Shown here: positions 32,907 through 44,500 of the stretch, one piece after another
How positions within the stretch are numbered: position 1 is the stretch's first letter
Layout of the letters: each line of letters begins with the position of its first letter
Source: Anaeramoeba ignava
Taxonomy: Eukaryota > Metamonada > Anaeramoebidae
Assembly (NCBI GenBank): GCA_028826165.1
Contig: JAPDFW010000120.1
Location: forward strand, 62,001 to 126,000
Reading direction: 5' to 3'
Length of the DNA: 64,000 nucleotides
Notes under the pieces: model-generated
What the model was told of the DNA's origin: nothing
What the model saw: only the letters and a program-made list of their open reading frames with translations
The model's database searches: none
Made by a program: the position numbers and the translations under genes

Positions 32907-35900
32907 TTAATCTGATTTGTTTGGAAATTGTTTAAATTGTTTGGATTCAAGATAATCAATAATTTGAGAAGGATCTAAAATTGAAAATGAAGTAATTTCC
33001 AAAATTCCAGTAATTGATTGAGCTTTTTTCTTTCCTTTAGATTTTGAATTAACTTTATTTTTGACAATCAAAGCAGGTGCTTTTTTTCTTTGGTTTTGGT
33101 TTTGGTTTTGGTTTTGGTTTTGGTTTTCGTTTTGGATTTCATTTTCGTTTTGGATTTCATTTTCTTTTTGAATTTCTTTTTCTTTTTCTTTTTCATTTTC
33201 ATTTTTCTTTTGTTTTCCTTTTGATTTTTCCTTTTGATTTTCTTTTGGTTTTTCAACTTGACTTTTAGAAACAACTTGTTTAAATTCTTCCAAATTAAAG
33301 GTTTTGAGGATCACCAATTAAAGAGTAAATAAAAGAATTTCCAATAAAAAATAAAGATTTTTTTTTTGCTTTAATTTCTGGAGCGAAATTTGGCATATTT
33401 GAGATTAATAAACCAACATCAACATTAACAGAAGTAAATAAATTGAGGAATGAAGAATCAATCATAGCTTGAGATTGTGTATTAATAAGAGTTAAAGAAA
33501 GCTCTGCAATTTGTTTTTTAAAAGATTTATAGCCATCAAAAAATCGATTTGCTGTTTGAATTATATCTTTTGAAGGACAAGTCCAATCAACAGATAATTT
33601 GTTAATAATATTGGATTCATCTTCAATAAAATCAAGAGCTTTTTCCGAAGCAACAAAATAAAGTCGGACAATTCCATCTGAAATTCTGTTTGTTTTGACT
33701 ATTCGAACAAGACCAACTTCTGCAGTATTTTTACAGTGTGTTCCACAACAAGCTTCAATATCAATTCCATCAATATTCACTATTCTCAATTCATTTCCTG
33801 GAATTGCTCCTCCTTGATAAAGTGAAAATCCATATCTTTTTTCGGCATCTTCTTTTGGTAACACATATTTTGATATGCTTTTTCTCTCAAATATCATCTT
33901 GTTGGATTCTTTTTCAATTGCTTGTTTTTCTTCATGTGTTATTGACTGAAAGTGTGTGATGTCTAAATGTGCTATATCTGGTGTTTTTTTTGCTCCGTGT
34001 TGCCATACATGTGGTCCTAAAATCTTTCTACATGCTGCAGATACAATGTGTGTTGCTGTGTGATGATTTTGAAGAAGCATTCTTCGTTTTGCATCGATTT
34101 TACCCTTTTAATATTTTAAATATTTTTTTAAGTATTTTGAATATTTTTGAATATTTTGAATAATGAATATTTTGAATATTTTAAATATTTTGAATATTTT
34201 AAATATTTCATGTTTTTGATAATATTTTGAATATTTTTGAATATTTTTGATATTTTAAATATTTTTAAATATTTCATGTTTTTGATATTTTAAATATTTT
34301 GAATATTAAATATTTTGAATATTTCATGTTTTTGATATTTTGAATATTTTGAATATTTTGAATATTTTGAATATTAAATATTTTGAATATTTCATGTTTT
34401 TGATAATATTTTTATTTTTGATAATATTTTTAAGTATTTTGAATATTTTGAATATTTCATGTTTTTGATATTTTAAATATTTCATGTTTTTGATATTTTG
34501 AATATTTTGAATATTTTGAATATTTTGAATATTTTGAATATTTTAAATATTTCATGTTTTTGATAATATTTTTATTTTTAAATATTTTTAAATATTTCAT
34601 GTTTTTGATAATATTTTTATTTTTGAATATTTTGAATATTTTAAATATTTCATGTTTTTGATAATATTTTTATTTTTGATAATATTTTTAAGTATTTTGA
34701 ATATTTTGAATATTTCATGTTTTTGATATTTTAAATATTTCATGTTTTTGATATTTTGAATATTTTGAATATTTTGAATATTTTGAATATTTTAAATATT
34801 TCATGTTTTTGATAATATTTTTATTTTTAAATATTTTTAAATATTTCATGTTTTTGATAATATTTTTATTTTTGAATATTTTGAATATTTTAAATATTTC
34901 ATGTTTTTGATAATATTTTTATTTTTAAATATTTTTAAATATTTCATGTTTTTAAATTTTATTTTTTATTAAATTTACACTAATAGAAAATTCCTTCATC
35001 TTTTCTTTCGGAAAAGATATTTCATGATCTAAAAAGTGGAGAATACTCTTGCTAACTTTTTGAACATCAATTACATTAAATTTTTCTTCTTGATCACCAA
35101 ATTTAATAACCATTTCTCCAGTATCATACTCTTGACCACCAGAAGTTGGATAAAATAAAGTTTGATTAATAATAATAATATTTTTTTTGTTTCCATCTAA
35201 TTTATTCTCCAAAATTTCATAAGCATAAGCTCCTTCAAATTCAATAGAATCTTCTTTTTCATAAAAAAGTTCATCTGTTGGTGGTAAATGTGCAACAGAA
35301 TAAAGTTCTGCTGGAGGTACTTTTGTTATTCTTTCTTGTTGTTCTGCTAATAAGTAATATAAATTGTTTGGAATAGGGAATTTGGTAATTTCACTAATTT
35401 TATCAGGATCTAATCCATATGATTGCATACAAAGAATCCAATCTTCAGAAGATAACTTTCCTTTTCGTCTAAATTTAATTAAATATTTTTTTATTTCATG
35501 TTTTTGAATATTTTTTTGTTTTTAAATATTTATTTCATGTTTTTGAATATTTTACTTTTTGATTAAATGTCCAAGTTTAGTTTTTGATTCTTTATCAGTT
35601 GTTATCCATTTTTGATATTCATTTTTCAAAATAGAACCAAAAGATTTGTAATCTCCAAACTCACCCATAATTGGGGTTAATTCTTCTCTATGACAATTAA
35701 AAATTTCCAATAAACCTTTTATTCCAACTTTCTCCCACCAACCTCTTTTATGAAGAATTGAGAAAACTCTTCTCAAAATATTTCTTAAATTTGAAGCTCC
35801 GCCAACATTAGAAGGCAAACTTCCATCAAGAATTGCAACAAATAATGTTCTTGTATGATCACTAACAACAAATAGATCTTTTGTTTCTGAAATTCCTTCT

Positions 35901-38277
35901 CTTAAATCTTCAACGTCCATTCCTATTTTCTTTGCAATTTCTTGCCAAACTTTTGCTAAATCTTCTGCTTCATCTACATTTAATAAACATGAATAAGGTC
36001 CAAATTTTGCTAAAATATCGTTGTTGATTTTTGCTCCTGTAAGTTCTTCTAATTTTGCAAGTGCTTTGGGAAAAACATCTGTATAAGATGTATAAGATCC
36101 ATTGATAACCCAAGGAATTCTTTCTAATCCGATTCCTACATCAATAACTTGAACCTAAAAATATTTGATTTTATTTTGAATTTTATTTTGAATTTTATTT
36201 TGAAATTGAAATTAATATTGAATTTTATTTTGAACATGAAATTAATATTGAAATTGAATTTTAATTTGATTTTGAATTTTGATTTTGAATTTGAATTTGA
36301 ATTTGATTTTGATTTTGATTTTGAATTTTATTTTGAATTTTATTTTGATTTAAAATTAATTTTGAACATGAAATTAATATTGAAATTGAAATTTACTTGT
36401 AAAGGTTCTCTTGATCCATCTGGAAATGTTTTATATTGCATAAAAACCATATCTTTATTTTTTTTTAAAATATAAATTAAAATATAAATTAAAATATAAA
36501 TTAAAATATAAATTAAATTATAAATTACTTCCAATCTCCAAACCGCCAGCAAAATATTCAATAGAAGGACCAAGATTTCCACCACCAGCCCAAACATCTT
36601 CAATTAAAGTAATTTCATCAACAGGAATTTCCAGTTCATTCAATAACCATTGAAGATTGAAATCAACACATTCTTCTTTGAAATAAACATATTTTGATGG
36701 TGTATTAAAAACTTGAACTCCAAGCATGTTAAATCCTGAATAATGTCTTCCTGTTAATCCAATGTTGTCAAGATCATTGAAACGTAAACAGAATTGTGCA
36801 TCAATTAATGGGTTTGCTGGTGGTTCTATTTCTCCAGTAACACAATATGGCTGAAATAAATAAATTCCAGCTTTTGAAATTAAAATTAAAATTCATTTAT
36901 TAAAATTAAAATTAAAATTAAATTTAAAATTAAAATTAAAATTAATATTAAAATTAAAATTAAAATTAAAATTAAAATTAATATTAAAATTAAAATTAAA
37001 ATTAAAATTAAAATTAAAATTAAAATTAAAATTAAAATTAAAATTAAAATTAATATTAAAATTAAAATTAAAATTAAAATTAAAATTAAAATTCATTTAT
37101 AAAATTAAAATTAAAATTAATATTATTAAAATTAAAATTAAAATTAAAATTAAAATTAAAATTGAAATTAAAATTAAAATTAAAAATTAAAATTAAAATT
37201 AAAATTAAAATTAAAATTAAAATTAAAATTAAAATTAAAATTAAAATTAAAATTAAAATTAAAATTAAAATTAAAATTAAAATTAAATTTAAAATTAAAA
37301 TTAAAATTAAAATTAAAATTAAAATTAAAATTAAAATTAAAATTAAAATTAAAATTAAAATTAAAATTAAAATTAATATTAAAATTAAAATTAATATTAA
37401 AATTAAAATTAATATTAAAATTAATATTCATTTATAAAATTAAAATTAAAATTAAAATTAAAATTAATATTCATTTATAAAATTAAAATTAAAATTAAAA
37501 TTAAAATTAAAATTAAAATTAAAATTAAAAATAAAATTAAAATTAAAATTAAAATTCATTTATAAAATTAAATACCAGCAACATAATCAACATCAGCTCT
37601 CCATCTAGCAACAACAGGATACCTTTGAATAACTGTGTGTGGTATAGAAGCGTTTGTAAAAGATCTAACGTAAGTTTGCCAAGCATCATAATAAGATATT
37701 TTTTTGCCTTTTTGACCAATTCCAAGACCTTTTCCAATAAAAGTATATTTACCAACGCAATTAGAATCTCCACAAACATCAATTTCCTTGTTATGTCGCC
37801 AAAAAAAATGTCCGCATTTCGTACATTTTGCTCTTGTAAATCCATACTTTGCAAATACATTTGTTGGATAAAATTTTTCGGGATTGGCTTCAAATTCTGG
37901 TCTTGCTAATGCTTTAATTTCCTTTTACAAATTAAAATTAAATTGATTTTGAAATTGAATTTGAATTTGAAATTAAAATTGAAATTGAAATTAAAATTAA
38001 AATTAAAATTGAAATTGAAATTGAAATTGAAATTGAAATTGAAATTGAAATTGAAATTGAAATTGATATTGAATTTGAAATTGAAATTGAAATTAAAATT
38101 GAAATTGAAATTAAAATTGAAATTAAAATTGAAATTGATTTTAAAATTGAAATTGAAATTGAAATTAAATTTAAAATTGAAATTTATTTTTATTTTGAAT
38201 TTGGTGTTTTTGTGCTTTTTTAAATTTTAATTAAATACTTTGACTGTTAAACTTTTAACTTCTTTTGTTTCTGTCAT
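32907..38277 (-). CDS. AARS: Alanyl-tRNA synthetase, archaeal type
   Basis: Minus-strand exons 38239-38277, 37576-37921, 36529-36870, 36397-36452, 35556-36154, 34979-35468 and 32907-34104 give about 1022 residues. The N-terminal extension with FTRAKCTKCGHFFWR and a further C-x4-C (CGDSNC) followed by YTFIG is the zinc-like module of archaeal AlaRS, absent from the bacterial/eukaryotic type. RYPVVARWR, the motif 2 region RFNDLDNIGLTGRH and motif 3 GIGLERIPW form the class II catalytic core. The editing domain has HHTATH and CCGTHC, the zinc-binding H-x3-H and C-x3-H. An unusual Lys/Glu/Asn/Gln-rich insert splits the C-terminal domain (about 33060-33270). A +1 base in the A run complementary to 33302-33305 breaks the frame 130 residues from the end. 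Related AlaRS genes of archaeal origin are reported in diplomonads and parabasalids. Confidence 0.94.
34108..34965. repeat. ATTTTGAATATTTCATGTTTTTGAT-type repeat in an AlaRS intron
   Basis: Units ATATTTTGA and ATATTTCATGTTTTTGATA recur for 850 bases. A block of about 190 bases is present twice (about 34400-34610 and 34660-34860), so array growth included long duplications. Confidence 0.9.
36890..37560. repeat. (AAAATT)n array in an AlaRS intron
   Basis: About 105 AAAATT hexamers are punctuated by ATTCATTTATAAAATT segments (about 36890, 37090, 37430, 37470, 37555). Those segments match the intron edge beside the second exon and suggest duplication of the junction. Confidence 0.95.
37935..38200. 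repeat. (GAAATT/AAAATT)n array in AlaRS intron 1
   Basis: Hexamers GAAATT and AAAATT alternate through the first intron, next to the 39-base first coding exon. Confidence 0.95.
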
Positions 38278-38520
38278 TTATTCAATTTTATTCAATTTTA
38301 TTCAATTTTATTCAGAAGAAAAATGAAAAAATGAAAAAATGAAAAATTTTTTTTTTTAATTACGTTTTTTTTTTAATTACGTTTTTTTTTAATTAAAAAT
38401 AAAAAAAGAAGAATAAAATTAATCAAATATTTTTTTTCTACTTTTTGATTTATTAAAATTTTTATTATAACTTTAACAATTTTACTTATTCCGATTTCAT
38501 TATTTGAAAGAAAAAAAAAA
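38278..38520. promoter_or_regulatory. AlaRS upstream region and 3' end of the PH-array gene
   Basis: Read on the minus strand, TTTCATTTTTTCATTTTTTC and four ATTGAATAAA repeats lead into the AlaRS ATG at 38277. The rest is A/T runs with no gene. The PH-array gene stops at 38521 on the same strand, so both genes are co-directional and about 240 bases apart. Confidence 0.4.
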
Positions 38521-41500
38521 TTAAAATTCATTTTCTTTTTGAATAAAATTTTCAATTTGAGTTAAATTTTTAAAACGGAAAATAAAAGAAGAATCAGGAA
38601 TATTTGTGATAATTTTTAAAAGTGGTTTTTTCTTATTTGAAGGAGAAACACGATTAATTTCAAAATCTAATGAATCAAATGAAGGAGAAATAATTGAAAT
38701 TAAACTTTTTGTTTCCAAACAAGATAATAAATATTTAATTTATCTTGAATTTGAGGATGAAATGATTGAATCATTTTTGTTTGAAAAAAATTGCCTTTTT
38801 TTTGCATAAATTTATTATAAAAACTTGTGATATCTTCTTCTTTTTTGCATTTAAACTTGATAAGTTCGTTTTTGTTTTTCATTTGGAATATTAAAGTACT
38901 TTGATCAAAAAATATTTTTGTTAGAGGAATTAAGAATTTAAGTGTTTCATCTTCATTGACAATATGAATGTGATATTCTTTAAAGAATATTTGAGATATT
39001 TTTGATGTATCTTCATTAATCTTAATTATAGTAATTGATTCAATTTCTTGATTTAATTGATTTTCTTGATTTTCTTGATTTAATTGATTTAATTGATTTT
39101 CTTGATTTAATTGATTTAATTGATTTTCTTGATTTAATTGATTTTGTTTTTCTTCTCTTGATTTATTTTCTTCTTTTGATTTATTTTCTTCTCTTCTAAA
39201 ATTTTCTTCTATGAAATGTTCTTCTATAAAATCTTCTTCATTTAAATTTACTTGATTTAATTTAAAATCTTCTTTGATAAAATGCTCTTCTTTAATATTA
39301 TATTCAATAAAATCATCTTCATTTAAATCAATTTGGTTTAAATTCTTTTCTTCTTGAGCTTCATTTTTAATTTGATTTTGGTTTGATTTTTGATTTGATT
39401 TTTGATTAGATTTTTGATTTGATTTATGATTAGATTTTTGATTTGATTTTTGATTTGATTTTTGATTTGATTTTTGATTTGATTTTTGATTTGATTTATG
39501 GTTTGATTTATGGTTTGATTTTTTATTAGATTTCTGATTAGATTTTTGATTTGATTTTTTATTAGATTTCTGATTAGATTTTTGATTTGATTTTTTAGTT
39601 TCATTTTTAATTTGATTTTTGTTTGGAGTTTCATTTTTAGTTTCATTTTTAATTTCATTTTTAATTTCATTTTTAATTTCGTTTTTAATTTCATTTTTAA
39701 TTTCGTTTTTAGTTTCGTTTTTAGTTTCATTTTTAGTTTCATTTTTAATTTCGTTTTTAATTTCGTTTTTAATTTCATTTTTAATTTCATTTTTAATTTC
39801 GTTTTTAGTTTCATTTTTAGTTTCATTTTTAATTTCATTTTTAGTTTCATTTTTAATTTCATTTTTAATTTCATTTTTAATTTCATTTTTAATTTGAGTT
39901 TCAATTTCATTTTGAATTTCATTGGTAGTTTCTTCTAAATTCTCTTTTATCAAAGGTGATAAAATTCTTGCCAATTCATTTCTTTCTTCTTCATCTTTCA
40001 AAAATAAAACAAATTCAATTTGAAAATCATCCAAAATTGAAATTTTGCAAACTCTTTGACTTTTTGAATCAAAAAATAAAGAAATAGAAGATGAAGAATC
40101 AGATTCATAAGTAGAATTTGGATGGTCGTTGAACATCAAAGAAAATTTGGAAGAATTCACCTCAAGATTTGCTTTTTGAGTTTTGTTTTTAAATAAAGGA
40201 TTATAAACATAAACAAGAAATTGTGCAGGAAGCTCCCTTGTCAAACCAAGTGAAGGAAGATGAATTTTAAAAGGAGTGAATTGGAAAATCTTCTTATCGG
40301 GAATTAAAGATAAGGAATAATGCAAAAATCTGGTTTTTCGATCAATAATAAAAGACAAAATTGTGTTAAATAAATTTTCATTTTCGCATTCAATCCGGAT
40401 CGAGATGATTTTTTGATCATGAATTTGGAAAGAAATTTCTTTTGGTTTGTCGAGGTTCAGTTTTCAAACATATACTTTGATAAGGAATCTTGAACTTCTT
40501 TAAATCAAACTTGATAAGCATGAAGTTATTTGTTACTCGAATAATACTTATTTTATCATGTCCATTATAATTGATTCTTGCAGAATACTCTTGATTTAGA
40601 AGAAGTTTTGAGATTTGGGAAAGTAAATCAACAACCTTCTTCTTGATATTCTTGTTAACGAAGGAAAGACAATACTCAATTGTGTCTTGGTATAGAATAA
40701 TTGTCTTATCACTTTTGACTGGAGACATTCGGACAGAAAAATTTGAATCGAGATGAAATTGATTTTTCTTTTTTCCAGTTGAAATTGTAATGAAAGTACC
40801 TTGAATTTCCAAAAGAGATCCTGCATTAATAATCGTCATATTTTTTGGATCTAAAAGACTGCATGCAAATCTGTGAGTTTTAAGTTGTGGATCTGGGATT
40901 TGTTGTGCTTCTAAATTTTGTGGAATTGGAGATTTTTGGATCGCGATATCTGGTGATCCGCGAGTGAAAGAAGTGAAAGTACTTTGCAAATCATATTCTT
41001 TCGATCTTGTTGAAAAACTTGATAATTCTGGATTTTCTTTTTCTTGTGGTTTTATTTCTTCTTTTGCAAGAGATTTAAATTTGAAAATTTTGCGAACAAA
41101 ATTTACTCTTTCATGACAAGTAGGAAAAATCAATTTGAAATTTTCAGAAGGAGTCACAATATCAACTTGCAAAGGACGAGAAAGATCAACTAATGGGTTT
41201 ATTTCTGCGACTGGAAGATTTTTTTCTGAAAGCAATCCTGGAATTTTTAAGTGAAGCATTCTTTTTTTGAAATTTAAACATAATTTGCATTTTGTGATAA
41301 AATATTTAGTCACAATCTTTGCAATAAAATAAAGATCTGATTCGTTAATGTTGAATTGAATTAAATTTTTGAAATGTTTTTGAACATCAAATTTCGATAA
41401 AGAATCAATGAATTGAAGCTTCATTTTTTCAGAATCGAAAGTAAAAATGAAATTTTGATTAATTTTTTCAATTCGAAATTTAATTTTGATTTGTTTTGGA

Positions 41501-44500
41501 TCACGAGAGATGTTTTCGTGTTTGTGGTTTTGGAGAGGAAATTGAGCCAAAGTTATCGAATGTGTTATGATGAGGAGAATGTTCTGTGAGAGGATAATTT
41601 GAAAGCGTCCCGAAAGACGAGAAGATCCAGAGACAACAGCTTCAAATCTGTTACGAGCAATTGAGATATTTTTGCGGAATAATGCTTCTCGTGAAACAAA
41701 CATAAGATGGTTGTCTTTTTTTGCAATAAATGATTTACGGAAATCTAGAGCTTGTTGGTTATCAGCAAAGAGAAGAGATATGAAGAAGGAGTGACCGAGT
41801 TTTAGATAAACAATCAAAGGATTTTTTTCGAAAATTATAGCTGTCATTAAGGAAGTATATTGAGAAGTGACAGTGTTATGATCAGGAAGATTAAGAGAAT
41901 GAGATTGTGGTGTTTGGACAGATGGATCGAGGAAAAAATACTTGATTGAAAAACACGAGCGAGCAAGGGTGACTTCTGCTGAGAAGTTTCCGTAAATGGT
42001 TGATGCTTTACATTTGAAAATTTCGACATTTAATTCATTTTTAAAATAAAAATAAAGGAACCAACTGGAGTTTTTTCTTTTGCTTTCAAAATCGAAAGCA
42101 AAGCCTCTTCTTGAAGAATTGTCCATAAATTCGATGTCTATGAAAATACTCTCATCGATGTAGAAGCACCCGCGAGAAGTGTGATCATTAGCAAACGAGA
42201 TTCGTGAGAAAGGACTGTATCTTCTTGAAACAGTGATTTTGTCATAACGCAACACAAAGTGGGAGAAATGGAGACTAATTTCGACTTCACCAACATTTAT
42301 AGAGAACGAGTTGTAAACTCTACATTTATATATTGTTGCTTCTGGACTGTGAAATTCTGCCAAATTTTTCTGCGGTAAAGTGTATGTTTGTTCTTCAAAT
42401 TCTTCCATCAAATTGAAATTCACTGGAAAAATTTTTGAGAGTAAGAGGATGCAAAGTGGATTCAATAGGGATAAAAGCGGAATAAGCTGAAGTCAAAACA
42501 AAAAGCAAATCTGTTTTTTTGATATTTTGGGAATTTGTCAATTCGTTTTTCTTATCCTTTTTCTTATCCTTTTTTTTATTTGATTTTTTGACATTTTCTA
42601 ATTCTTCTTTTAAATTGAGATTTGCCAGTTCAAGTAATTTTTTGACAGGTTGTTTTTTTGCAAACATAAGATAGATATTAATAAAGATATCACGCTCAAC
42701 TGAAGACTTCATCACAATCAAAAAAGAATCGTCTCTAAAATGCAAAACAAACTGTTTTAAATTCATTGAATTTAGATAAAAATGGCAATTTCCAGAATAG
42801 GGAATTATAAGATGCTTCTCTTGCTCGTTTCTTGAAGCTCCCGCGGCAATCCACAAGCCTTTCCTACCAAGAACAATCATGCCGCGGTATTTCTGTCTTC
42901 CCTTGATCTTGATCTTGAATTTTGCGGATTTTTTGTTCATCAACTTCTCCATTCTGTCTGAAATCACCCTCTTTTGCTGGATGTTTGAGCACTGTATTAT
43001 TGGGGCGTTAAAAGTAACATTGTCTTGGAAAGGAATATTCTGGTTTTTTTGGAGTACCAAGGCCTCTCCCTCTTTTGTGAATTGAGAGTAAGTGAATATC
43101 TTGGAAAAATCGTTGTAAACTTGGCAAAAATTGGATTTTTGCTTTTCCTCATTGAGGATCTTTTGCAGAGATATTTGCTTATTATCCGCCCAATTCTGCA
43201 CAATCAATGGAATGTTATCCAAAAGTGTGTTAGTTTCAATTTGGAAATTTGTGAAGCATTTCAAAAGCAATTCTCTTTGTGAAAAAAAATCGCATTGAAA
43301 CTCAATTTTTTGGTTTTTTTCTTTAATAAAAATTTCGAGTAAAGAAAGATCGTGTTTGCGGATACGAATAGAGTGTGTGAGCTGTATATCTAATAAGGGG
43401 TTAGCATCCTGGTCAAATACTCTCGCAGCACCCTTTTCAACAATCAAGTTTACGAGGCTGTATGCATCATTAGAATTTTGTCGAAATGCAATTTGAAAAA
43501 CGGCGCGATTCTTTTTGACGAGACGATAAACCAGGGCGTTGACTTCATTTTCTATTCCCAAGATGTCTCCGGAGATGATGTCTGTTGTAGTGAAACCGGA
43601 ATAGTGCTGGAACATGCGGAACGTTATGGCGATCAAGAATTGGTCATCGGTGGTTTTGACAGCTAGTTTTAAGTAATGCTTGGCTGTCAAGTGGATTTTT
43701 AGCAAGCTCTGCGTAGGCAAGTTCTCGGTCTCAATATTCCTTTCATGTTTTGGTAGGTATCTCTGTCTAATTGGTTGCTGCATTTCGATAATAATCTCAT
43801 AACTATTTTGCTTCAACTTCAGAACAGATTCCAAATTCATTTCCGAATCCTTATCAATAACTGCCACGTTGAACAAAGCAATTCCGTTTGCAAAATATCC
43901 TTGAATTGTTTGCATGATGTGTTTTGCGTCTCGACGATAAAGAAGCTGATGTTCTGTTATCTCGCTATCTTCTTTCTCTGTGATCTGCGAATTGTCTTCT
44001 TCGCCACTTGTCCATTCATAATCTTCCCGTTGAATCGTTCGTGCTCGCGGTGACAATAAAGGTTCGTGCAGTAGTTTTTCCCTGTTTGTTGCCAGTTCTT
44101 TTATTTTTTGAATCAATGGAACTATCTTATCCAACTTATTATCCAAATTAATTTCATTTGGTTCAAATAGTAATTTTTCCTCAATCCCATATTTTTTGCA
44201 TTGTGTCATTAAGTACTTTATATTTAATGGGGCAACTGTTGGGAGTCTTTATAAAAAGATTGAAATTTTTAATATGAATTGATTTTTTATTTATTTTACG
44301 ATTTATTTAAATTGATTTATTATTTTGAATTGATTTTTATTTTAAATTGATTTTTTATTTTAAATTGATTTATTATTTTAAATTGATTTATTATTTTTAA
44401 ATTGATTTATTATTTTAAATTGATTTATTATTTTAAATTGATTTATTATTTTAAATTGGGTGGTGATTTTTATTTTATTTTAAATTGATTTATTATTTTA

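Noticed and set aside
37549-37893. 114-residue minus-strand ORF over the AlaRS second exon
   Set aside because: It is in a different frame from the true exon, which has no internal Met but encodes the Cys-rich AlaRS module in phase with both neighbours.
40417-44209. Three separate neighbouring genes (starts at 44209, 42465 and 40358 on the minus strand)
   Set aside because: The module pattern runs without gap through each frame change, overlaps are a few dozen bases, and there are no leaders or spacers, so one gene with one-base breaks fits better.
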